Source: Verrucomicrobiota bacterium
GTDB taxonomy: Bacteria; Verrucomicrobiota; Verrucomicrobiia; Verrucomicrobiales; DEV007
Assembly (NCBI GenBank): GCA_027618625.1
Contig: JAQCER010000036.1
Span: forward strand, 1 to 11,864
Length of the DNA stretch: 11,864 bases
Reading direction: 5' to 3'
Below the pieces are notes generated by a model that searched no databases, was not told where the DNA came from, and worked only from the letters and a program-made list of their open reading frames with translations. Position 1 is the stretch's first letter, and each line of letters begins with the position of its first letter. The position numbers and the translations under genes were made by a program. Shown here piece after piece: positions 1 through 6,833 of the stretch.

Positions 1-218
1 CGTTGCCCTGGGCTGTGATGATAGAGCCCGTTGGGCTCGGCTTTCGAACAAACCCCTCCTGGCCTCTCAAAATCATCACATCAGGCAGCGGTCACACCCC
101 TGTCCGAGAGCAAATTCAACGACGAATTCCTCCGAGTGATCGTTGAGCGCGTCACGTCACCGGATTCACGGTGCCTGCAACCCAGGAACGGGTTCTTTCT
201 TACACTACGGGCGCGAGC
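1..218. other. Non-coding segment with a hairpin, possible dispersed intergenic repeat
   Basis: I see no credible gene here. Positions 24-38 form a perfect 6-bp hairpin (GAGCCC, loop GTT, GGGCTC), preceded by the compact inverted repeat GCCCTGGGC at 5-13. Read in frame from position 3 the segment would encode LPWAVMIEPVGLGF. From memory, similar spurious peptides (LPWA...P.G) recur in predicted short ORFs of Verrucomicrobia and Planctomycetes, where they come from a dispersed non-coding repeat. That link is recall, not a search result. The rest, to about 218, shows no codon pattern or motif that I recognise. Confidence 0.4.
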
Positions 219-439
219 AAGAACGTTGGGAACCCCGACGGGTAACGCCTCGCTTCCGCTTCCGACGACAACGCGACAAAACCGTGCGCCTGTGGGACCC
301 GGAAACCGGTCGCGAGATCCATCGCTTCGATCTTCCCTCAAGCCCGCAGTCGGTTGAATTCAATCCCGCAGGCACTCTGCTCGCTGCCGCGCTCGTCAAC
401 GGCACGAGCATCCTGCTCAAGGTGCCGCGAGGTCTCTAA
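219..439 (+). pseudogene. WD40-repeat protein, decayed 3'-terminal remnant
   Basis: The end of a beta-propeller protein is visible but broken. In frame 3, positions 222-272 read VGNPDG, a TAA stop at 243-245, then RLASASDDN, which is the usual '(S/N)PDG.RLASAS.D' WD40 strand pattern. The match then continues two bases out of register, in frame 2, from 275: DKTVRLWDPETGREIHRFD, followed by a last half-blade (SVEFNPAGTLLAAALVNGTSILLKV) and a TAA at 437-439. One stop and one frameshift therefore separate pieces that belong to a single propeller blade. No WD40 blades are detectable further upstream in the window. The in-frame ATG at 143 gives an open frame of 98 codons, but its first 44 residues do not look like WD40 or any family I know. 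The stop codon overlaps the TAG of the convergent oxygenase gene by two bases. The alternative is a short expressed fragment, which I think unlikely. Confidence 0.65.
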
Positions 440-2853
440 TCGGATAACGGTCCAATGCTGGCAATCGCACTTTGTAGCTTTGTTAGAATCTCCCTATTCT
501 CATCGCCGGGCAGTTGCTGGCCAATCCTGGCGAGTTCCTGCATCACTTTCACATCAGCGGCGTGGCGGACGCATTTCTTTTCATAGGCGGCGTGAGTCTT
601 GGTGCAGACAAGTGTTTGCGGCCTGCCCTTGCGCTCGGTGACGTGGGTCATGTCGAGCCCGTTGTCATCGATGATGCGGTGAATGTGCATGCGGCGCTCC
701 TTTGTCAGTGGCATGCGCAGGATGTGGTCGTTGGGACTTACGGCGAAGAAACGAAGAGAGGAACAGTCCCCGCAACTACACTGCCAGGTGGCGGGTTGCT
801 GCCAGTCTCTGGGCGGTGCGGGAGGTTTCGAGCTGCGCCGGGCGATGACGCGGGCGGCATGCTGCCAGAGTGGCGCAATCAGATCTTGCGGGAATGCAAT
901 TCCGTTCTGTGCAAGCGCGGCCAGACTCGGGGCGAGAATGGTATCGGCAGCAAATACGTTCTTGTTTGAGACGATTGCGGCGACTGCTTTTGTGCATAGT
1001 TCCTGGCTGCAATGCTTCACGAGTAACGTCAGGAAATCCGTGCACACTTCGAATTTGAGAGCGTTGACTTTTTCTGGCTTCAGCTTGGCCCAGCGTGCTT
1101 TCGCGGCCTCAACTGCCGACCACCCACTTTGCATGTTCGCCGTCGGTAGGACATCAATCAGGGCCGCTGCACCTGCGGAAAGAGACTCCCGCGAATCGTT
1201 GGTGCGGGTGGCTACCTGATTCCACAGATCGATGCAGGATGCGCTCAGCTGCTTCGCAGAAGATTTCATGATCGTGCTGAGAATTTTCGCAGCGTCATCG
1301 TCGTTGAGACTCACGATGGCCTCAGCGATCGCCGAATTGTGTTCCCCTTTGTAATGACAGGGCACCAATTCCCGCAGGCACTCTGCCAGCAAGATTGGGT
1401 CACCATGCGCCGTAATCAATTCAATGGGCTCGGCAATGGTCACTTTTGAAGGGGCGAAAGAGTCTGTCTTCCAGTGGCTGCAGAGCACTCTTGCGAATCT
1501 CGCGAACGCCTCGGCATCACCATAGGCGAGAGCTTCAAGACGGCCGACGCCTGCTTCGAGTCCCACAGAAAGGCAAATGCTGTCGGAGTTTTCCTCCGGC
1601 CAAAGGACAAATGCGGCCCGGAGATAGGTGCGCTCGAAGTCGACGCCAGCGTTGCCAGTGGCTTCAGAAAAGTGAATCTCATCCGGATCCTCGTCATCCA
1701 ATGCGCCGGGCGGCAGCAGTTCGTTGGCCTCAAGCGGCATCGCACCAAAGCTGACGGGCTCATTCTCCGTGTCCACCCAGTCGGATATGGTTTCATCCGC
1801 GTCACACACTCCGCCTGCTACGAAATCATCTTCGAGCTTATTCCATCTGCCGCCATCGCCCGCGTACTCCGCCCAACCGCTCTCGTGGATGTGAACAATT
1901 CCCAGATGAAGAGCACAACCCGCAGCACGCGCAGCATCCCGCAAAACACTTTCAAGAGCGCTGTCGCCATTCTTCAGGCTGGCGAACGATAATCCAGCTG
2001 CGGTGTAGTGATGCTCCAGCAGGTAGACGATCTTCCGTGGCGTTCCCCCTTTGCCATACTGCTGCCTCCAATGGTGAAGGTGTTGGGCAACGGCGATCAC
2101 TGCTGGACGTTGATCGGGCACTGACCAGTCGACAGTGGTGGATACGGTTGCGCCTTTCTTTGGCTTCGCAGGTGCGGTTCGCACGAGATTGTAGACCAGA
2201 CAGATGCGGTAGCCTTTGGAAATGGGCGCGACCTCATGCTCGCAGTCGGCGTAGAAGGCGGCGAAGCGAACTTCCGATGGCGCAGTGGCACTCATATCGA
2301 GCGTGGTCTCCCGCCCGGCGTGACGAATGGTGAGTTGGCCACCTTCGTGCGCGGAAGGCAACACGACGATCAGCGTCCCGAACATGCCGCCAGTCTTTTC
2401 GGAATCGCGATGTGCAGTGAAAAAGCCGCCTTTTTCATAGACCAGCAGCTTGTAGAATTCGACTTCAACGCAGCCTTGCTCGCAACCGAGATCCTGCGCG
2501 ACCGTCCTGACGATCGTGTCCAGCGTGCGCGACCAGCCAGTGCCCGTGATGGCCACACATTCCGGTGCCACCTGCCAGACTTTGCGAATCGATTCGTCAA
2601 CAAGCGTATCAGCACCACGGCCATAGGGAGCCTTTTCACCGGCGGCAGCGATCAACTGCTTGGCCTGAGCGGCAGGCACTGGAAATGACAACGGCTCGCC
2701 ATTCTTCACCTGAATCCTGGGCATGGGCGTTTCCTCCGCGCCGGTGGAAAAGTAGTCGCCCGGTCGATTTATCTGCTTCAGCGTCTCCAGCAGGTCCGGA
2801 AAGTGGCTGCTGTAGCTGACTTGAATGGATCCCGAATCTGAAGCTTTCGACAT
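436..2853 (-). CDS. Large prolyl-4-hydroxylase-like Fe(II)/2-oxoglutarate oxygenase, 805 aa
   Basis: Predicted cytosolic non-haem iron oxygenase. The double-stranded beta-helix domain spans about residues 95-225. It shows the iron triad H148-x-D150 (in FFTAHRDSEKTGGMFGTL) and H206 (in ADCEHEV), and R216 (in SKGYRICLVYNL) placed to bind 2-oxoglutarate. All key residues are present, so it should be active, but the substrate cannot be read from sequence. About 550 residues follow, far beyond a normal P4H domain (around 200 aa). They include a GNAGVDFERTYLRAAFVLWP-like segment near 405-425, a helical middle, a CxCxxC cluster near 691-696 (WQCSCGDCSS), and a conserved-looking tail (RRMHIHRIIDDNG, then T.RKGRPQTLVCTKTH). 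From memory this order of blocks matches long P4H-domain proteins common in fungi. The start at 2853 has no Shine-Dalgarno. An internal ATG at 2724 (residue 44) has a strong one, but the LLETLKQINRPGDYFSTG block before it looks conserved, so I keep the long form. It lies 93 nt downstream of the SNF2 gene. Confidence 0.85.
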   Translation of the reverse strand: MSKASDSGSIQVSYSSHFPDLLETLKQINRPGDYFSTGAEETPMPRIQVKNGEPLSFPVPAAQAKQLIAAAGEKAPYGRGADTLVDESIRKVWQVAPECVAITGTGWSRTLDTIVRTVAQDLGCEQGCVEVEFYKLLVYEKGGFFTAHRDSEKTGGMFGTLIVVLPSAHEGGQLTIRHAGRETTLDMSATAPSEVRFAAFYADCEHEVAPISKGYRICLVYNLVRTAPAKPKKGATVSTTVDWSVPDQRPAVIAVAQHLHHWRQQYGKGGTPRKIVYLLEHHYTAAGLSFASLKNGDSALESVLRDAARAAGCALHLGIVHIHESGWAEYAGDGGRWNKLEDDFVAGGVCDADETISDWVDTENEPVSFGAMPLEANELLPPGALDDEDPDEIHFSEATGNAGVDFERTYLRAAFVLWPEENSDSICLSVGLEAGVGRLEALAYGDAEAFARFARVLCSHWKTDSFAPSKVTIAEPIELITAHGDPILLAECLRELVPCHYKGEHNSAIAEAIVSLNDDDAAKILSTIMKSSAKQLSASCIDLWNQVATRTNDSRESLSAGAAALIDVLPTANMQSGWSAVEAAKARWAKLKPEKVNALKFEVCTDFLTLLVKHCSQELCTKAVAAIVSNKNVFAADTILAPSLAALAQNGIAFPQDLIAPLWQHAARVIARRSSKPPAPPRDWQQPATWQCSCGDCSSLRFFAVSPNDHILRMPLTKERRMHIHRIIDDNGLDMTHVTERKGRPQTLVCTKTHAAYEKKCVRHAADVKVMQELARIGQQLPGDENREILTKLQSAIASIGPLSD
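2725..2737 (-). promoter_or_regulatory. Strong internal Shine-Dalgarno before Met44 of the oxygenase
   Basis: On the minus strand GGAGGAA (plus 2731-2737) sits six bases before an in-frame ATG (plus 2722-2724). It is the best ribosome-binding site in the window. It would give a 762-residue form that starts MPRIQVKNG and keeps the whole oxygenase domain. The upstream ATG at 2853 has none. Either the annotated start is 43 codons too early or two forms are made. The sequence alone does not decide between them. Confidence 0.5.
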
Positions 2854-2873
2854 GCGCCGATATGAACTGGAAA

Positions 2874-2939
2874 GAAGGCGCTTGAGAAGGAAATTTGTAG
2901 CCCGAAGCTGGATTTGATCATTCCACTCCGGGCGCCTTC
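2874..2939 (-). terminator. Nested inverted repeats between the SNF2 and oxygenase genes, possible terminator or attenuator
   Basis: The 93-nt gap holds two inverted repeats. An inner imperfect hairpin at 2900-2933 pairs GCCCG with CGGGC and extends inward to about 12 pairs with one bulge and a roughly 9-nt loop. An outer perfect 8-bp repeat, GAAGGCGC (2874-2881) and GCGCCTTC (2932-2939), encloses it and shares two bases with its arm. Neither is followed by a clean T tract on the minus strand, only a short TACAAATTT. It could be a weak terminator of the SNF2 transcript or a fold in the leader of the oxygenase mRNA. Confidence 0.4.
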
Positions 2940-2946
2940 GACTTAC

Positions 2947-5900
2947 TCACTCACCTAACAAAAACCCTATATCTTCCTGGGTGATCATCGGTGCTTTGCG
3001 GGACTGGACGCGTTCGCCTTCGGCTTCGGCGGTGCCCATGATTTCGTCGTAGAGTTCCTGTTTGCGGGTTTTGAGGATCATCATTTTTTCTTCGATGGTA
3101 TCACGCATGAGGATGCGGTTGATGAAGACGGTGTTGGTCTGGCCGATGCGGTGAGCGCGGTCGGAGGCCTGGCGTTCGACGGCGGGGTTCCACCAGGGGT
3201 CGAGATGGAAGACGTAGGAGGCGCGGGTCAGGTTGAGGCCCGCGCCGCCGGCTTTGAGGGAAATGAGGAAGACGGTGGGGCCGTCGTCGGCCTGGAACTT
3301 GTCGACGATCTTCTTGCGCGATTTCTGCGGGGTCTTTCCGTCGAGCCGGACGAAGGCGATTTTGGCGGTCTTGAGAAGTGGCTCAATGAGGTCGAGCACG
3401 CGGGTGAACTGTGAAAACACCAGGGCGGCGTGATCTTCTTGAGCGAGTTCCTGCAGTTGCTCGACGAGGTGGTCGAGCTTGGGTGCGGAGCCGCTTTCGA
3501 TGGCTGGATCGATGACTCCTGGGGCAACACAGATCTGCCGCAGGCGCATGAGGGCGGACAAGGCGACGATGCCTGCCTGCTGCTTTGGTTTGTGGGCAAA
3601 GGCTTCGGCTACTTCTGCCCGGACCTCCGCCACGGTGCGCAGGTAGAACTCTTTCTGCGTGCGGTCGAGGTCGAGATAGATGTCGCTCTCCACTTTTGGC
3701 GGAAGGTCTTTGAGCACGTTCTCCTTTGTCCTGCGGAGCACGAACGGCTGAGCCCGGCGCAGGTGGCGTTCGTTGCCGGTGTCGGTGTTGGCCCGCAGTG
3801 CTTTCTTTGCATCGTCGCCGTCACCGAGCAAGCCGGGCAATGCGAGGTCGAGGATGGCAAAGTATTCGCCGACGTGGTTCTCCAATGGCGTTCCCGTGAG
3901 ACAAAGCCGGAAGCGCCCGTTGAGCCGACGAATCGCTTTCGAGCGCTCAGCGGCGATGTTTTTCGCTGCCTGGGCTTCGTCAAAAATGATGACGTCAAAC
4001 CGTTGTTTCTCCAGTTGCTCGATGTCGCGGCGCGCGAGTTCGTAGGTTGTCAGGACGACGTCGGCTTTTCGCAATGCTTCCAGCGAACGTTTGCCGCCGG
4101 TGTATTCGTAAATCGTCAGTCCGGGCAGGAAGCGCTCGATTTCGGACCGCCAGTTGAACACGAGCGATGGCGGCAGCACGGCGAGGTGTGGCACCTTTTC
4201 CTTCGATCTGCGGCCGACCAGTCCGGCCTCGAGCCCGGCGAGCAGTGTGATGGTCTGCAAGGTTTTGCCGAGCCCCATGTCATCGGCCAGGACAGCGCCG
4301 AAGCGGTGCTGGTAGAGGAACGCCATCCAGCGATAGCCGGCAAGCTGGTAAGGCCGCAGTGTCGCCTGGATCGTTGCTGGCATGTCGGCGGGATTGCCCG
4401 GCGTTCCTGACAAAAGGGAATCGATGATCGCTGCATCTTCGGGCGGCAGGATGATCTCGATGCCCTTGTTCTTCAGCTGCATCCAGTCGAGGATCTGCAA
4501 TCTGGGGACGGTCACCGCCGCATCTTCCGCCTTTGACTTTTTCCCACCGCCACCAGCACCGGCTCCAGCTCCGGCTCCGGCGCGGAGGAAAAGTGCGAAG
4601 CGTTCGAGTGATTCGGGATCGACCACGCGAATGACACCGTCCAGGCCAGCTGTTTCGAACGAGCCTCCCTGCGCGATCATGGCCCACTGCTCCGGGGGGA
4701 CGTCGACCTGGTCGCAAAGGATCTTGGGATGCAACGCGAACCAGTCGATGCGATCGCTTTCCATCGACCGCATCTCCTGCATCGCCGTCCCGTCATCCCG
4801 TGGAGCTGAAACGACTGGCTCGGCGCGGACTTGAAAGTTGAGGGACACGGTCTCCACTTGCTTGCCATCCACCGTCAGCTCGATGCCCAGTTGTTTGCAT
4901 TCACTGCTGAAGGCGGCCAGTCCGCGCTTCCATTCATCCCTGGCAACGATCAGCTCGGTCATGCTGCTGTCGGCGCTTGGTTCATCGACGATCGCCGGGT
5001 GAAAGTCTGGCAGGTGTTTGTAGCAGGCTGCGAGCGCATTCAGGACGGGCAGCGCTGGATCTAGATTTACCCAGGGGGCGGGGGCGGTGACTTGCTGCTG
5101 CTGCGGGCTCTTTTTGTCCGGCACCGTGGCGACCGCGATGCCCCCGGATCGCACTTCCAGATCCAGCAGGAGCTCTTCGAGCAGCCTTTCGTAGCGATAG
5201 CGCGAGCGGGCGAGGCGTTTGTCGGAATCGACGAGATCCAGAAAAGCGTTCACGTTAGCGATCCGTTCATCGGCGTCACGAGAGAGGAGGCACAGGCCGA
5301 CGGTGATGCGGAACTGGGTATGAATGGATGACTGCCTCGCATAAGGTGAACCAGCAGACTCATCCAGATAGTCGAGTCGCTCGCAGACTCTGTCGAATGT
5401 TGGGTTTGCATCCCCCCTTTCACCGACCATGGCTCGGAGCTTCACCGTTCCAGATTTCGCATCCACCTGTGCCACCAGTTTGACGGGTGTTGGTTGCGGA
5501 ACCGGGATGAATGGCTCTCGCGAATCACCATCATAGTAAAGCGCGAACATTGCGCCGATGGTTCCTTCGTCTAAGGAAAACGGCGCAGTGTTGTGCTCCT
5601 CTATCGGCTTATGAAGGCGTTCAACAAGCTTAAATGGTCGACGCTCTTTTGCCCGGTGGTAGTGCTGGAAGAGCTTGCCTCGAACAAATGGATCGACGTC
5701 CCCGTGCCGCTGCGTTTCCCAGATATTGTCATAGACCGCTCTGGCGATCGCTCTCTTGTCTGGAAAGTATACCAGCGATTCACCGAGTCGGCAGAACTCG
5801 GTCATCAGCTCGCTTTGTGATATAGAGACAGTGTCGTCATCTCCCTCTTCAAAGGGTGCGACGGCGAACGTCACCTCCACACTGTGGGTGTCGGCGTGGC

Positions 5901-6660
5901 GACGCAACAGCAACAGGCCTGCCAACGGATCCGTAATCACTTTGTCAATAGCGGTCACTGTTTCATCACCCTCCAGCTTGTCGATAACGACCGGAAACTT
6001 GCCGAGATTCTCGACGATAAAATCGAACAGCAGTTCCTCCAGTTCTTTCCCGACGATCATCGGCACTTCGAACAAATCTCGGATTGCACGCGGGAGTTGC
6101 CTGATTGCCGCCGGACTGGAGAATGAGCCGGATCCACGGAGCGAGAGCGATAACCTGGGCATCAGGAGAACGGCGTCCAGCGCACCGTTGCCATCCTGCA
6201 CAATCCGGATTGGAGGCAGCGCGGGCTTCTCCGTCGGCTGCAGGGGCTTTTTCCCAGCTGCTGTTTCGGCCGGCTGCTCTGGCCCTTCGAACAAGGCACT
6301 GCGAATGTGTTCAAACGCATTTTCCGGGAATCTGTAACTCGACAGCCCCATCTTGCCTCGTAGCGCATGGGCCACCGTCGCCATCCCTGCCACCGAGTGC
6401 CAGCATTTGTTCGGACCACAGAGACCACACATGCACACGACGGCGCCTTTTCCATCGAGTGTGACCTTCAGCTTGGTCTTTGCGACCATGAGACTAACGG
6501 TTTCATTGCCCAGCCAGCCGCCCCACTGCACTTCACTCTTCTCGTAGGAGGAGATCCCCGTCCTCACGTGATCAAGGCCACCCATCTGCAGAATTCTGCC
6601 AGGGCGAAAATTCTGCAGCGCCACTAACAGGCGATCATGGGTAGATTCAGACACGAGCAC
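2947..6660 (-). CDS. SWIM zinc-finger SNF2-family helicase/ATPase, 1237 aa
   Basis: ATP-dependent DNA translocase of the bacterial SNF2/Rad54-like class. The N terminus has a SWIM-type zinc finger, C76-M-C78 ... C86-W-H88 (CxCxnCxH), normally a DNA- or protein-binding element. Residues 100-690 are a long region without a motif I recognise. A Gly/Ala linker near 697 precedes the motor. Motor motifs follow in order: Walker A DDMGLGKT (about 797), TTYELAR, Walker B DEAQ (about 894), LTGTPLENH (about 922), RRTKENV, LVFSQFT (about 1083), RLDGKTP (about 1105), SLKAGGAGLNLT (about 1138), and DPWWNPAVERQASDRAHRIGQ ending near 1170. All catalytic motifs are intact. The start is GTG at 6660. The frame is open only to a TAA at 6697-6699 with no ATG, and a second GTG at 6654 is equally possible. 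No Shine-Dalgarno is seen. The oxygenase follows in the same direction. Whether the protein serves in repair, transcription or defence cannot be told from sequence. Confidence 0.93.
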   Translation of the reverse strand: MLVSESTHDRLLVALQNFRPGRILQMGGLDHVRTGISSYEKSEVQWGGWLGNETVSLMVAKTKLKVTLDGKGAVVCMCGLCGPNKCWHSVAGMATVAHALRGKMGLSSYRFPENAFEHIRSALFEGPEQPAETAAGKKPLQPTEKPALPPIRIVQDGNGALDAVLLMPRLSLSLRGSGSFSSPAAIRQLPRAIRDLFEVPMIVGKELEELLFDFIVENLGKFPVVIDKLEGDETVTAIDKVITDPLAGLLLLRRHADTHSVEVTFAVAPFEEGDDDTVSISQSELMTEFCRLGESLVYFPDKRAIARAVYDNIWETQRHGDVDPFVRGKLFQHYHRAKERRPFKLVERLHKPIEEHNTAPFSLDEGTIGAMFALYYDGDSREPFIPVPQPTPVKLVAQVDAKSGTVKLRAMVGERGDANPTFDRVCERLDYLDESAGSPYARQSSIHTQFRITVGLCLLSRDADERIANVNAFLDLVDSDKRLARSRYRYERLLEELLLDLEVRSGGIAVATVPDKKSPQQQQVTAPAPWVNLDPALPVLNALAACYKHLPDFHPAIVDEPSADSSMTELIVARDEWKRGLAAFSSECKQLGIELTVDGKQVETVSLNFQVRAEPVVSAPRDDGTAMQEMRSMESDRIDWFALHPKILCDQVDVPPEQWAMIAQGGSFETAGLDGVIRVVDPESLERFALFLRAGAGAGAGAGGGGKKSKAEDAAVTVPRLQILDWMQLKNKGIEIILPPEDAAIIDSLLSGTPGNPADMPATIQATLRPYQLAGYRWMAFLYQHRFGAVLADDMGLGKTLQTITLLAGLEAGLVGRRSKEKVPHLAVLPPSLVFNWRSEIERFLPGLTIYEYTGGKRSLEALRKADVVLTTYELARRDIEQLEKQRFDVIIFDEAQAAKNIAAERSKAIRRLNGRFRLCLTGTPLENHVGEYFAILDLALPGLLGDGDDAKKALRANTDTGNERHLRRAQPFVLRRTKENVLKDLPPKVESDIYLDLDRTQKEFYLRTVAEVRAEVAEAFAHKPKQQAGIVALSALMRLRQICVAPGVIDPAIESGSAPKLDHLVEQLQELAQEDHAALVFSQFTRVLDLIEPLLKTAKIAFVRLDGKTPQKSRKKIVDKFQADDGPTVFLISLKAGGAGLNLTRASYVFHLDPWWNPAVERQASDRAHRIGQTNTVFINRILMRDTIEEKMMILKTRKQELYDEIMGTAEAEGERVQSRKAPMITQEDIGFLLGE
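4544..4592 (-). repeat. Low-complexity Gly/Ala-coding repeat inside the SNF2 gene
   Basis: A run of GGAGCC/GGTGCT-like hexamers encodes alternating Gly and Ala followed by Gly (RAGAGAGAGAGGGGKKSK) near residue 697. It lies just before the helicase motor, with a basic KKSK patch after it. It reads as a flexible linker between the N-terminal module and the ATPase. Such tracts can change length by slippage in steps of six bases, which would keep the frame. Confidence 0.75.
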
Positions 6661-6695
6661 GCCATCAAACGTCCGCCAGTGGCGCGCGTCAAAGG

Positions 6696-6726
6696 ATTAT
6701 GCAGCGCGACATTTCACATTCGCCAA
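6696..6726 (-). promoter_or_regulatory. Weak candidate promoter for the SNF2-oxygenase pair
   Basis: On the minus strand TTGGCG (plus 6721-6726) and CATAAT (plus 6696-6701) lie 19 bases apart, which is slightly long for a sigma-70 promoter. Transcription would begin around 6689, some 30 bases before the GTG start. The -10 box matches five of six consensus bases and the -35 box four of six. This is only a candidate. Confidence 0.22.
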
Positions 6727-6753
6727 AATTCTCCCAATCTCGCATTAGGCGAG

Positions 6754-6771
6754 GGCAATTGGCAATTGGCA
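6754..6771. repeat. Short tandem repeat GGCAATT in the divergent intergenic region
   Basis: Two full copies of GGCAATT and a partial third (GGCA) run in tandem in the roughly 170-nt gap between the SNF2 gene and the divergent membrane-protein gene. Each copy boundary makes an AATTGGCAATT-like operator-sized unit. The sequence that follows, to about 6833, would read QFRCRLHGESGQQQSVMP if translated. I suspect this stretch is a dispersed intergenic repeat rather than coding sequence. Confidence 0.5.
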
Positions 6772-6833
6772 GGTTCCAAAATTCCCAGTTCCGGTGTAGG
6801 CTGCACGGCGAAAGCGGACAGCAGCAGTCAGTC

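Noticed and set aside
31..357. 108-codon plus-strand frame at the left edge
   Set aside because: It overlaps the WD40 remnant in another frame, and its content (many Arg, Pro, Ser) does not resemble a protein family.
3430..4410. 326-codon open frame on the plus strand inside the SNF2 gene
   Set aside because: It is antisense to the conserved helicase motifs, and its composition is explained by the opposite strand.
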